Assembly (NCBI GenBank): GCA_903877135.1
Contig: CAIRCN010000058.1
Location: forward strand, 1 to 64,000
DNA: 64,000 nt
Reading direction: 5' to 3'
Origin: an uncultured Opitutia bacterium
GTDB lineage: Bacteria > Verrucomicrobiota > Verrucomicrobiia > Opitutales > Opitutaceae
A program made the translations under genes and the position numbers. Shown here piece after piece: positions 52,455 to 59,997 of this stretch (its first letter is position 1; each line of letters opens with the position of its first letter). A model generated the notes under the pieces. It was not told the origin of the DNA, did no database searches, and worked only from the letters and a program-made list of their open reading frames with translations.

Positions 52455-53021
52455 TTAAGGGTTTTCGTCGGGAAATTGGCGTCCGGGCGTCTTTCGCACC
52501 ATCCGTGCCATCGATTCCTCGGCGTTGAGAGACGGCACCTGGGCGACCTCGATCCATGCGAGGTCATGAGATTCGTCGGAAATAGTCAGCGGCTCAGCCG
52601 GGTCGGCCTCGATCATGAAGCGCAGGTCGTAGTGAAAGTGCGCCGGCACGCCCTTGCGCTCGGGTATCAGGTGCCGGTCCACGTCGAACGGCGCGGCGGC
52701 GACCGCCCTCAGGCACGCAAGCCCGCTTTCCTCCCGGGCCTCGCGCATCGCCACAGCGAGCAGATCGGGGTCGCCATCGGAGTGGCCGCCGAGCTGTAGC
52801 CACTTGTCGAGCTTGCGGTGATGGGTCAGCAGGGTGCGGACGCGATCAGGGCTCACGATCCAGGCGGAACCCGTCAAGTGCCCGCCCAGTTGCGAGCGCA
52901 ACAGGCAGTCCTCGTGGTCCTCGACGAAGCGGATCGTGTCGGTCACCATCGCCGCCTCATGCGGATCAAGCAGCTGGGCGGCATGGGTGCGGAGCAGGTG
53001 CAGGACGGCGGCGCGGTGCAT
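52455..53021 (-). CDS. Nudix hydrolase
   Basis: A 188-residue pyrophosphohydrolase. The Nudix box is readable as GGHSDGDPDLLAVAMREA followed by REESGL, with one conserved acidic position replaced by Asp. N-terminal part (LLRTHAAQLLDPHEAAMVTD) is helical, and a strand before the box reads HHRKLDKWLQLGG. Substrate class unknown; the WLQLGGH pattern is common in Nudix proteins of the MutT type that act on nucleotides. It lies 15 bp upstream of the LOG-family gene's stop, same strand. Confidence 0.9.
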   Translation of the reverse strand: MHRAAVLHLLRTHAAQLLDPHEAAMVTDTIRFVEDHEDCLLRSQLGGHLTGSAWIVSPDRVRTLLTHHRKLDKWLQLGGHSDGDPDLLAVAMREAREESGLACLRAVAAAPFDVDRHLIPERKGVPAHFHYDLRFMIEADPAEPLTISDESHDLAWIEVAQVPSLNAEESMARMVRKTPGRQFPDENP

Positions 53022-53036
53022 GGTGGTGGTCGCGCC

Positions 53037-53618
53037 TCAGTGCGTCTCGAACCATTTCGATTCCGCGGGTGCAACGTCGGCCTGCTCGATCTGGGTAAAA
53101 ATCTCCGACACGGTCGTCGCGACAGTAAAAAGTTGCAGATTGCTCGGCTTGAAAAATTTCTCTGCGAGCATCCGGTCGAAGAGCCGCAGCAGGTCGTCAT
53201 AAAAGCCATCCTGGTTGAAAAACACACAGGGTTTCTTCACGACGTTGAGTTGCCGGAGCGTGAGGATCTCCATGATTTCCTCGAGCGTGCCGAAGCCGCC
53301 CGGCAGCGTGACGAAGGCGTCGGCGCGCGTTTCCATCAGCAGCTTGCGCTCGCGCAGCGTCACGACGGTCACGATCTCGTCGGCCTCGTCGTAGGCCAGC
53401 TCGCGGGCCTTCATGAATTCGGGAATGACGCCGACCACGTGGCCGCCCTCGTGTTTCACCGCGCGAGCCACGGCGCCCATCAGGCCGGTCTTGCCGCCGC
53501 CGTAAACCAAGCCCCAACCGTGGGCGACGAGAGCCACGCCCAGTTCCGCCGCCGCCATATAGTATTTCGGATCTAGGCGATCGCTGGAGGCACAATAGAC
53601 GCAGAGCAGTTTGGACAT
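53037..53618 (-). CDS. LOG-family protein (Rossmann fold nucleotide-binding)
   Basis: A 193-residue member of the TIGR00730/LOG family. Both signature motifs are present: YGGGKTGLMGAVARA and LPGGFGTLEEIMEILT. Plant LOG proteins release cytokinins from nucleotides; bacterial ones have nucleotide 5'-monophosphate phosphoribohydrolase activity or unknown roles. The Met at 53618 is the start; an upstream in-frame Met is possible. Upstream lies a palindromic repeat that separates it from gluQ. Confidence 0.92.
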   Translation of the reverse strand: MSKLLCVYCASSDRLDPKYYMAAAELGVALVAHGWGLVYGGGKTGLMGAVARAVKHEGGHVVGVIPEFMKARELAYDEADEIVTVVTLRERKLLMETRADAFVTLPGGFGTLEEIMEILTLRQLNVVKKPCVFFNQDGFYDDLLRLFDRMLAEKFFKPSNLQLFTVATTVSEIFTQIEQADVAPAESKWFETH

Positions 53619-53627
53619 GAGATTAGA

Positions 53628-53719
53628 AACCACGAATGGACATCAATTGACACGAAGAATCTGCGAGAATGCGCTGTTCCTCTTCCCGTCTTCGTGTTCA
53701 TTCGTTTCCATTCGTGGTT
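53628..53719. repeat. Imperfect palindromic intergenic repeat
   Basis: AACCACGAATGGA at 53628-53640 is the exact reverse complement of TCCATTCGTGGTT at 53707-53719. The next bases pair partly (TTGACACGAA against TTCGTGTTCATT), giving arms of about 29 bp around a 34-bp centre. It resembles REP-like repeats. The right arm overlaps the probable gluQ start (GTG at 53714). A related, weaker half occurs at about 61346-61375. Confidence 0.7.
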
Positions 53720-54583
53720 CCTGATCTGCACAACTATCGCGGCCGTCTCGCGCCCTCGCCCACAGGATTTCTGCATCTGGGACACGCCCGCACGTTCTGG
53801 GTCGCCGCGCAGCGTGCCCGATCCGCCGGAGGCAAGCTCGTGCTGCGTAATGACGATCTAGACGCCGCCCGGTTCCGACTGGATTTTGTCGACGCCATGC
53901 TGGAGGACCTGCGCTGGCTCGGTCTGGCGTGGGAAGAGGGCCCGGACATCGGTGGCCCGCACGCGCCCTACAACCAGCGTGACCGTCGTCCGCACTATCG
54001 CACTGCCCTCGAAAAGCTCCACGCCGCCGGCCTGATTTTCCCCTGCACGCACACGCGCAAGGATGTCCTCGACGCCATCGGCGCGCCGCACGAGGGCGCC
54101 GGCGATGATGAGCCGGTTTATCCCGCATCCTTCCGGCCGCCCGCGGACGCTCCTCTGCCTCCGCTCAGCGACACGATTTCGGTCAACTGGCGCTTTCGCG
54201 TGCCCCACGGCGAAGAACTGCAATTCACCGACAGATGCTCCGGCCCGCAGCGCGCAGTCGCCGGCCGCGACTTCGGCGACTTCCTCGTCTGGCGGAAAGA
54301 CGACGCCCCGAGCTACCAGCTCTCCTGTGCCGTCGACGACGCGGCCATGCAAATCACCGAAGTCGTGCGCGGCGCGGATCTCATCCGGAGCACGTTTCGG
54401 CAGTTGCTACTGCTGCGCGCCCTCGGCCTGCCGGCTCCGGTGTATTATCACTGTCCGCTGATGACCGACGACCGTGGCGAACGGCTGGCCAAGCGCCACG
54501 ACGCGCTGAGCCTCCGCACCCTGCGCGCTCAAGGCGTGACAACAGAGGAAATCGTCGCGAAATTCGCCGCCTCCGAACCATGA
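53714..54583 (+). CDS. gluQ: Glutamyl-Q tRNA(Asp) synthetase
   Basis: A 289-residue enzyme that attaches glutamate to queuosine of tRNA(Asp), like the catalytic core of GluRS without the anticodon domain. RGRLAPSPTGFLHLGHARTF holds the HIGH motif, LVLRNDDLDAARFRLDFVD the family segment, and LAKRHDALSLRTL the KMSKS equivalent. The zinc ligand set is incomplete (FPCTHTRKD), so it may be a zinc-free version. The start is probably GTG at 53714. moaB overlaps by four bases (ATGA). Confidence 0.93.
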   Translation: MVPDLHNYRGRLAPSPTGFLHLGHARTFWVAAQRARSAGGKLVLRNDDLDAARFRLDFVDAMLEDLRWLGLAWEEGPDIGGPHAPYNQRDRRPHYRTALEKLHAAGLIFPCTHTRKDVLDAIGAPHEGAGDDEPVYPASFRPPADAPLPPLSDTISVNWRFRVPHGEELQFTDRCSGPQRAVAGRDFGDFLVWRKDDAPSYQLSCAVDDAAMQITEVVRGADLIRSTFRQLLLLRALGLPAPVYYHCPLMTDDRGERLAKRHDALSLRTLRAQGVTTEEIVAKFAASEP

Positions 54584-55107
54584 CCGCAACCATCGGCGTC
54601 CTCAACATCTCCGACCGCGCCAGCGCCGGCGTCTACGCCGACGAGCCCGGCCAGGCCTGCCTCAGCCTGCTGCGCGAGTGGCTCACGACTCCGTTTGCGA
54701 CCGATTACAAAGTCATTCCCGACGAGCGCACAGTGATCGAAGCCGAGCTGCGCCGGATGGCCGACGAGGCCGGCTGCTGCCTGATCGTCACCACCGGCGG
54801 CACTGGCCCCGCGCCGCGTGACGTGACGCCCGAGGCGACCGCCGCCGTGTGCGAAAAAATGCTGCCCGGGTTCGGCGAACTGATGCGCGTGTCCTCGCTG
54901 CACTATGTGCCGACAGCGATCCTCTCCCGCCAGACCGCCGGCATTCGAGGCCGCACGCTCATCGTGAATCTTCCCGGCCGCCCGAAGGCGATCCGCGAAA
55001 ACCTCGAGGCCGTGTTTCCCGCGATTCCCTACTGCATCGACCTGATCGGCGGCCCGCGTCTCGAGACCAACGAGTCCGTGATGAAAGCCTTCCGGCCAAA
55101 GGCCTAG
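54580..55107 (+). CDS. moaB: MoaB/Mog family molybdopterin adenylyltransferase-like protein
   Basis: A 175-residue protein of molybdenum cofactor synthesis. MTATIGVLNISDRASAGVYA is the family opening, and LIVTTGGTGPAPRDVTPEAT the conserved nucleotide-binding loop; LPGRPKAIRENLEAVF closes the fold. Because Mog and MoaB are similar, the precise role is uncertain. It overlaps gluQ by four bases and is convergent with a membrane protein gene by four bases. Confidence 0.9.
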   Translation: MTATIGVLNISDRASAGVYADEPGQACLSLLREWLTTPFATDYKVIPDERTVIEAELRRMADEAGCCLIVTTGGTGPAPRDVTPEATAAVCEKMLPGFGELMRVSSLHYVPTAILSRQTAGIRGRTLIVNLPGRPKAIRENLEAVFPAIPYCIDLIGGPRLETNESVMKAFRPKA

Positions 55108-55457
55108 TGCCGCTGATTTCGCCATTCGGCTGGCAGGATCGAACCCACACCGTGGGCGTCCACGCGGTAGTAGAGCCAGAACACGATGAGCCCGAGCACA
55201 AGCAGGAAGAAAATTTCCCCAAGCTCGCCCCAGCGCGCACGGCTGCCGTGGTGCAGCGAGCCGACCAACGAGGAGATCACCGGCTCGGCGACAGAGCCGA
55301 CCAGCGTGCCGCCGAACAACACCATGCCCATGACCGCGGCGGTGCGGAGGAAGGCATCGTCGATCACGCGGGCTTTGTAGCTCGCGAGCTGGTTGCAGAG
55401 GTTGAGCAGCAGCAGGCAACAGGGCAGAACGTAGAAGTTGCGGAGGGCGGTTTTCAT
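55104..55457 (-). CDS. Small membrane protein, unknown
   Basis: A 117-residue protein with three hydrophobic segments: NFYVLPCCLLLLNLCNQLAS, a middle AAVMGMVLFGGTLVGSVAEP and a C-terminal EIFFLLVLGLIVFWLYYRV. No family is recognised. It ends GSILPAEWRNQRH. Divergent from the next gene, with a short intergenic region. Confidence 0.65.
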   Translation of the reverse strand: MKTALRNFYVLPCCLLLLNLCNQLASYKARVIDDAFLRTAAVMGMVLFGGTLVGSVAEPVISSLVGSLHHGSRARWGELGEIFFLLVLGLIVFWLYYRVDAHGVGSILPAEWRNQRH

Positions 55458-55516
55458 CGGGCAATTTGACTTTGGTCACACTCTGACACTGAATCAACTT
55501 TGCTCAACCACTTCCG

Positions 55517-55750
55517 ATGACCACTTACGTTTACGAAACCATCCCGCAGAAGCCCGGGCAGGCGCCCCGGCGTTTCGAGGTGAGCCAGTCGATGCGCGAT
55601 GCTGCGCTGACCCGGCATCCGGGCACCGGCGAACCCGTCCGCCGCGTGATCGCCGGCGGTTACGGTTTCATTGCGCAGAAGTCCGCGCCCCCGGTCGGGC
55701 CGTGTGGCTCGCCCTGCGAATCGCAATGCGGCTGCACCGGCAACAACTGA
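55517..55750 (+). CDS. FmdB-like protein lacking the zinc knuckles
   Basis: A 77-residue protein that aligns with FmdB regulatory proteins: MTTYVYETIPQKPGQ, RRFEVSQSMRDAALTRHP and EPVRRVIAGGYGFI match MPTYEYRC-x-x-C, FE-V-QSM-D and VRR-I-GGGGFI. The four zinc-ligand Cys of the knuckle are replaced (IPQKPGQ and HPGTGE). Instead the C terminus holds four Cys in PCGSPCESQCGC. Whether it still binds metal is open. It sits 23 bp upstream of the DUF5069 gene and is probably co-transcribed with it. Confidence 0.78.
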   Translation: MTTYVYETIPQKPGQAPRRFEVSQSMRDAALTRHPGTGEPVRRVIAGGYGFIAQKSAPPVGPCGSPCESQCGCTGNN

Positions 55751-55773
55751 CCGTCCACCGTGTCTAACCTCTT

Positions 55774-56220
55774 ATGGTAAACCTATCCTCCCCCGATCTC
55801 ACCCAACATCCGCCGCGCAGCGTGCGCGTCCGCCTCGGTGGCTATGCCCACCTGCCCCGGCTCCTCGACAAGGCCCGCGCCGAAATCTCCGGCAAGAGCG
55901 GCGAGTTCCACTACAATTGCCCGCTCGATCAGCGGTTCTTCGCCTTCACCGGAGTCAATCCCAAGGCGATGCTCGCCAAGATTAAGTCCGGCAAGACTGA
56001 CATGCAGATGCTGGAGTGGGTGAACGCCACCGCCAAGCGCCCGATCCACGAGATCATCGCCTGGTCCGCGTGGCTCGAGCAGCTCGGGCCCGGCGGCGCC
56101 GAAGGCCACGAATGGATCGGCAGCGTCATCAAGGGTCACAACTCCCAGCGCGACGACATCCGCTCTTTCGCCGACCTGCTCGATCTCGACGATTACCTGA
56201 GCTATGGCGGAAAGGCCTGA
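55774..56220 (+). CDS. DUF5069 domain protein
   Basis: A 148-residue DUF5069 protein: VRVRLGGYAHLPRLLDKAR, GEFHYNCPLDQRFFAFTGVN and IIAWSAWLEQL are typical. Such proteins are common in Verrucomicrobiota and planctomycetes and have no known function. It is closed by a strong terminator (56240-56271). No signal peptide or membrane helix. Confidence 0.88.
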   Translation: MVNLSSPDLTQHPPRSVRVRLGGYAHLPRLLDKARAEISGKSGEFHYNCPLDQRFFAFTGVNPKAMLAKIKSGKTDMQMLEWVNATAKRPIHEIIAWSAWLEQLGPGGAEGHEWIGSVIKGHNSQRDDIRSFADLLDLDDYLSYGGKA

Positions 56221-56239
56221 GCTGCCTTCCATCCTTGGA

Positions 56240-56271
56240 ACGCGGAGCCGTCTGGCTCCGCGTTTTTATTT
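56240..56271 (+). terminator. Rho-independent terminator after the DUF5069 gene
   Basis: ACGCGGAGCC pairs perfectly with GGCTCCGCGT around GTCT, followed by TTTTATTTT. The T run overlaps the last codons of the convergent MazG-like gene, so it may also act on that strand through the A-rich side. Confidence 0.88.
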
Positions 56272-56643
56272 TAACTCTGTATACTTGTCGGCGCGCCCGC
56301 GCGCTTTCTCCACCGGATATTTGGCAGCGTTGGCAGCCATCTTCGCTTCGATCGCCGCCGCCACGTCAAGGCCCGTCGCGTTGGCAAATTCCAACGCATA
56401 GATCACCACGTCGGCCAGCTCCTCGGCAATTTTCTGGCGCTTGGCCGGTTCCGCCGCGATGGCGTGCGACGCCTCAGGTGTCGTCCAAAGAAAATGCTCC
56501 ATCAGCTCGCCCGCCTCGGCCGCGAGCGCCATGCTGAGGTTTTTCGGCGCGTGGAACTGCTCCCAATCGCGCTCACGGACAAAGGCCAGCAAGCGGGTTT
56601 TGAGTTCAGTCAGGGTCGTGGTGGAGTCGTGGAGCGCAGCCAT
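56266..56643 (-). CDS. MazG-like nucleotide pyrophosphohydrolase
   Basis: A 125-residue protein of the all-alpha NTP pyrophosphatase group (RS21-C6/dCTPase type). The metal-binding acids are in NLSMALAAEAGELMEHF and the second helix EELADVVIYALEFANATGLD. It should cleanse the pool of modified or surplus (d)NTPs. The Met at 56643 was chosen; the longer frame upstream runs through a 370-bp gap. It ends in the terminator of the convergent DUF5069 gene. Confidence 0.9.
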   Translation of the reverse strand: MAALHDSTTTLTELKTRLLAFVRERDWEQFHAPKNLSMALAAEAGELMEHFLWTTPEASHAIAAEPAKRQKIAEELADVVIYALEFANATGLDVAAAIEAKMAANAAKYPVEKARGRADKYTELK

Positions 56644-56748
56644 ACCGGCACCATGCGGCCCGGCTGTCGCGCCGGCAATCACAACTCGCATTTTGCCCGG
56701 TGCTGGCGTTGCGACACACATATGTGACACGGAAAAGAAATTTAAACC

Positions 56749-56766
56749 TTGGCACACAGCCTGCAC
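56749..56766 (+). promoter_or_regulatory. Sigma-54 (RpoN) type promoter
   Basis: TTGGCACACAGCCTGCAC fits the -24/-12 consensus TGGCAC-N5-TTGCW. The diagnostic GG (56751-56752) and GC (56763-56764) are separated by exactly 10 bases. Transcription should begin near 56776 on the plus strand, ahead of the short ORF at 56791 and the Hsp20 gene at 57012. An activator binding site was not located. Confidence 0.7.
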
Positions 56767-56790
56767 TATGCAGTGTCTCGCCCCGTTCCA

Positions 56791-56934
56791 ATGACCGTTC
56801 AGCAAAAACATCTCCGCGACTGCGCCGGCGCTTCTTGTAAGAAGGCCGTCGTTGGTATTTGCCGCGCCCAGATGCGACCGGTCGCTCATAATTGGAGCAA
56901 ACAGCAGCGCACCGGTCCGGGCTTTCAGGCCTAA
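56791..56934 (+). CDS. Putative 47-residue Cys-containing peptide
   Basis: Opened by an ATG about 15 bp after the expected sigma-54 start, the frame encodes 47 residues beginning MTVQQKHLRDCAGASCKKAV, with three Cys in the first half (C-x4-C-x6-C) and a basic tail. No Shine-Dalgarno site is obvious. It could be a real short gene, a leader, or chance. The following Hsp20 gene begins 77 bp downstream. Confidence 0.35.
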   Translation: MTVQQKHLRDCAGASCKKAVVGICRAQMRPVAHNWSKQQRTGPGFQA

Positions 56935-57011
56935 ACCTCCGTTTAACGGAAAACGTTTAGAAAATCCTGAGCCCGGAGGTCCCCACCCCCGAGTATCATT
57001 CTCATTTTTCC

Positions 57012-57413
57012 ATGCATACGATCATCCACACCACCCGTTCCGACCGTGCCAGTCGTGTTGCCGCGTCCTCGCCCTTCCAGGCCAGCTTCCGCAAACCGAA
57101 CTACGATTGCCGCGAACAGCCCGACGCCGTGAAACTCGTCGTTTACGTCCCGGGCGTCGAGGCGGCGGGCGTGGAAATCGAGGCGCACGGCCCGGATCTC
57201 GTGGTGACGGCGCGCAAGACCCATTTCGTGCGTGTGAACTGGCAGGCACTCCATCTTGAGACCGCCCAGCGCGACTACCAACTACGCCTGCGGCTCGGCC
57301 ATGGCCTCGACTATCCTGCGCTGCACGCCGAGATTCGGCAGGGCGTGCTGACCATCGTGCTCCCCAAGCACGTGACGGCGGAGGAACTCATCCCTTCGCG
57401 TCGCGTGGCTTGA
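57012..57413 (+). CDS. Hsp20/alpha-crystallin family small heat-shock protein
   Basis: A 133-residue protein. The alpha-crystallin beta-sandwich is seen in DAVKLVVYVPGVEAAGVEIE, GPDLVVTARKT and DYPALHAEIRQGVLTIVLPK, the last holding the conserved G-V-L-x-I/V pattern. The usual C-terminal I-x-I anchor is not clear. It should hold misfolded proteins as an ATP-independent chaperone. It lies 240 bp downstream of a sigma-54-type promoter and probably belongs to that unit. Confidence 0.82.
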   Translation: MHTIIHTTRSDRASRVAASSPFQASFRKPNYDCREQPDAVKLVVYVPGVEAAGVEIEAHGPDLVVTARKTHFVRVNWQALHLETAQRDYQLRLRLGHGLDYPALHAEIRQGVLTIVLPKHVTAEELIPSRRVA

Positions 57414-57471
57414 ACGGTGCCATAAGTGTGTCGGGGCAGGCCCTCACACCGCATTGGCCCGCCACCGTGAC

Positions 57472-57511
57472 TGTGAAATTTTTCACAGACCGCGAAGATT
57501 TTCCTTATACT
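57472..57511 (+). promoter_or_regulatory. Sigma-70-type promoter overlapped by a 16-bp palindrome
   Basis: TGTGAAATTTTTCACA (57472-57487) is a 16-bp inverted repeat, with perfect TGTGAAA/TTTCACA arms around TT. TTCACA (57482-57487) can serve as a -35 element 18 bases before TATACT (57506-57511). A protein bound to the palindrome would cover the -35 hexamer. A 7-bp hairpin (CCTTGTT/AACAAGG, 57519-57536) follows in the presumed 5' leader of the 62-aa ORF. Confidence 0.5.
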
Positions 57512-57551
57512 ACGGGCACCTTGTTCCGAAACAAGGGTCAGCAGACTCACC

Positions 57552-57740
57552 ATGCAACTGACCGTCCCACCTCTCCGTCCTCTCTCCGTGCGCAAAGCGC
57601 CGGCGACCGTGCGTGTCCTCACACGCGAAGACGTTATGTGGAACCGCCCGATTTTCCGCGCGCCTCCCCTGAACATCAAACCGCCGTCGGCTCCGTTCTT
57701 CCCGAGCGACCTCAGCGAACCGGTCCAGGCCGGCCGTTGA
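57552..57740 (+). CDS. Small basic/proline-rich protein, unknown
   Basis: A 62-residue frame behind a recognisable promoter. It is rich in Pro, Arg and Val (MQLTVPPLRPLSVRKAPATV, RAPPLNIKPPSAPFFPSDL) and has no membrane helix, signal peptide or known motif. The position between Hsp20 and the convergent rlmJ, with its own promoter and leader hairpin, supports expression, but its product is only a prediction. Confidence 0.5.
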   Translation: MQLTVPPLRPLSVRKAPATVRVLTREDVMWNRPIFRAPPLNIKPPSAPFFPSDLSEPVQAGR

Positions 57741-57746
57741 GCCAAG

Positions 57747-58616
57747 TCACTCTGGCACAATCCACTCCAGCCGTGCGCCGCCATCCGGCGCCGGCTCGAG
57801 TGCGTGGGCCAGCCATTCGAGGATCGGCTTGCATTCCTGATCAAACTGCCACGGGGGGTTGATCACGGCGAGGCCGCAGCCCTTCATTTTGAGCGGGGAG
57901 TTTTCCCCTGCCAAAGCCAGTTCCAGCGCCAGGGTCGGTGGCGGCTGCATGTCACGCAGCGCTGCCAGGAACGCCTCCGTCCGCGCCCGCACCGTCAGCG
58001 GATACCAGACCGCGAACACGCCCGCCGGCAGCCGTCGCAGGCCCTCGCGCAGCGCCGCGACGATCTGCGCAAACTCATCCTGCACCTCGAACGGCGGGTC
58101 GATGAGCACCAGCGCACGCCGCTCCGGGGGCGGCAGCATCGCCCGCAGCGCCGCATAACCGTCCATCGCATGCACCGCCACCCGCTTCGCGCCGCCAAAC
58201 TCCGTCTCCAGCGCCGCGCATTCCTCTAGGTGTTTTTCGCACAGCGCCAGCCGATCCTGCGGCCGCGCCAGCTTGCGCGCGAGCCAGGGCGAGCCAGGAT
58301 AAAACCGCGGTGCCTCCTCCTCGCGATTGCCCCATTCTTGGTCGCATTGCCGCACCAAGGCGACGTAGTCTGCTACCGGGGCCGGGGCGTCAACCCGCGC
58401 CCACACCCGGCCGATCCCATCGGGGTGCTCGGGCCGGCGGGCCAGCGAATCGCCCTGCGCCGCCGCCGCGAGGTCATACACTCCACGCCCGGCGTGCGTG
58501 TCGAGATAGAGCAGGCCGCGGTCCTTTTTTTGCAGCGCGCGCAGCAGCTGCACGAGCAGCACATGTTTCGTCACGTCGGCGAAATTGCCCGCGTGAAAAT
58601 GGTGCCGGTAGTTCAT
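57747..58616 (-). CDS. rlmJ: 23S rRNA (adenine2030-N6)-methyltransferase
   Basis: A 289-residue rRNA methyltransferase. It starts MNYRHHFHAGNFADVTKHVL, the family fingerprint, with LLYLDTHAGRGVYDLAA for SAM binding and LVLIDPPFEVQDEFAQI holding the DPPF catalytic motif. Located between two small genes and convergent with the 62-aa ORF. Confidence 0.95.
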   Translation of the reverse strand: MNYRHHFHAGNFADVTKHVLLVQLLRALQKKDRGLLYLDTHAGRGVYDLAAAAQGDSLARRPEHPDGIGRVWARVDAPAPVADYVALVRQCDQEWGNREEEAPRFYPGSPWLARKLARPQDRLALCEKHLEECAALETEFGGAKRVAVHAMDGYAALRAMLPPPERRALVLIDPPFEVQDEFAQIVAALREGLRRLPAGVFAVWYPLTVRARTEAFLAALRDMQPPPTLALELALAGENSPLKMKGCGLAVINPPWQFDQECKPILEWLAHALEPAPDGGARLEWIVPE

Positions 58617-58632
58617 CCCTCCGCGCCACCCG

Positions 58633-59127
58633 TCACGCCGGCACCTTGATGACCGTCTTTCGCACCAGCGCCGCTTCGTGCGTCGCGCTCAGCCCCGGCA
58701 TATGCACATCGCTGGGAGAATACACCGCGGCTTCGCCGACGCCCATCCGCAGCACGGAGGCGCCGGCGCAGTCGTCATACATGATGAAGTCGCGCTCGGC
58801 GTCATAGGCCTGCTTCACGGTTGCCCGGGCGATGTCGGCGACCTCCATCAGTTCCTCGCCCTCAAACACCACCTGCACGTCGACATATTTGCGATGCGAC
58901 TCGAAAAACCCGTCGGCGCGCGCCTTGCTGCGGTAAACTTGCTCCAGCGCAAACGCTCCTCCGCCCAGTTCTATCCTCCTCGTCTCGCCAACCGCGATCG
59001 CCTTCATCCGTGCCGCCGCGGCCGAACCCGGCCGGAATAATTCGGCCAGATAACCAAAGGCCGGGGCGAACACGTCCGCCCGGGAGACCTGTGCCTGCAC
59101 GGTTGCGATGGAGCCAAAGAGAGCCAT
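58633..59127 (-). CDS. YhcH/YjgK/YiaL (DUF386) family protein
   Basis: A 164-residue cupin-fold protein. The family motif is seen as SHRKYVDVQVVFEGEELMEV and FIMYDDCAGASVLRMGVGEA, then VYSPSDVHMPGLSATHEAAL with His residues for metal. Homologues are anomerases of N-acetylneuraminate or related sugars. The start at 59127 fits the family; a longer frame upstream is unlike it. Its role may touch the amino-sugar block at 40 kb, but no linkage is shown. Confidence 0.85.
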   Translation of the reverse strand: MALFGSIATVQAQVSRADVFAPAFGYLAELFRPGSAAAARMKAIAVGETRRIELGGGAFALEQVYRSKARADGFFESHRKYVDVQVVFEGEELMEVADIARATVKQAYDAERDFIMYDDCAGASVLRMGVGEAAVYSPSDVHMPGLSATHEAALVRKTVIKVPA

Positions 59128-59197
59128 GGGCCAATTCTCACCGCACCGGCAGAGCTGGCAAGCGCCGAAACCCCGGTCTCGTGTCGCCTGTGCCCGC

Positions 59198-59944
59198 TCA
59201 ATGCTTCGCTGCACCAGCAACTGCAGCCGGAATCGCAAAGATCGCACCGTCGAGCGGTGGATTTGCCTCCAGCGTTTCCAGAACCGTCTCTTGGAGCAGA
59301 TGGCCTTCCGCATAGGTTCCGATTCTGTGCGCCAGCAGTATTCCTTTGAGCGGCATGAAATCACTGTAGCGCGTCTCGATCGTCACCTCGCGGCCAGACG
59401 GCAGAGTGCGCGTCAGCAACCGGGCGACGATAAAATAGGTCTCCGCGTCGAGCAGTAGGAAAAAGTGTTTCTGCTTCGGTTGGATGACGAGCAGTTTCAA
59501 TGTCCGGCGTTCCAGAAACGTCGTTTCTCCGGCATACTCCACTTGGTAGCCCCGTGCCGTCGGATCGACGAGCTGGTCGTCAAACTCGGCGTCCGCCATG
59601 AAATGGGCCGCCACTGCGGCGCCCATCCGTTGCGGCACCGGTGATTTCTCCGGCTCCAGCCGCCACGGCGCGGTGGTGCCGTCGGTCCCTTGGATGAGGG
59701 TGAGCCCATCACCGGTCGTTGTCACCCGCACCCGGTTCGGCCGCTGAGCCAACAATTCGAAGCGCAGCACGCGCCCTTCCACATCCACATGCCCGACCGC
59801 CCGGAGCGCCTTGAGCCCGGCCAGCCGCTCGCGTCCCCCGATAGCCTCGACATGGATGCGCGCCAGGTCACCGACGTAGTCGGCCCGCGCTACCACTGTG
59901 AGCGCAAGAATCAACGCCAAACCCAACCTCTGCCAAACGTGCAT
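59198..59944 (-). CDS. Exported LolA-like/outer-membrane lipoprotein-sorting family protein
   Basis: A 248-residue protein with signal peptide (LGLALILALTVVARAD). The mature part (YVGDLARIHVEAIGGRERLA, RVRVTTTGDGLTLIQGTDG, RRTLKLLVIQPKQKHFFLLL) shows the repeating beta strands of the LolA/LppX superfamily, which carry lipids or lipoproteins across the periplasm. Similarity is at fold level only, so the role is tentative. Confidence 0.7.
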   Translation of the reverse strand: MHVWQRLGLALILALTVVARADYVGDLARIHVEAIGGRERLAGLKALRAVGHVDVEGRVLRFELLAQRPNRVRVTTTGDGLTLIQGTDGTTAPWRLEPEKSPVPQRMGAAVAAHFMADAEFDDQLVDPTARGYQVEYAGETTFLERRTLKLLVIQPKQKHFFLLLDAETYFIVARLLTRTLPSGREVTIETRYSDFMPLKGILLAHRIGTYAEGHLLQETVLETLEANPPLDGAIFAIPAAVAGAAKH

Positions 59945-59997
59945 GATCTCATTGTCGCTATTTTCTGCGCCCGCTCAAGCTCTCCTGCGCAAAAGCA

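Larger units (their letters stand above)
56644..57011. other. 370-bp region with a sigma-54 promoter and a tiny ORF
   Basis: No conventional gene of normal size lies here. It holds a sigma-54-type promoter (56749-56766), a possible 47-codon frame (56791-56934) and the upstream region of Hsp20. The rest shows no terminator or repeat that I can support. Confidence 0.5.
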
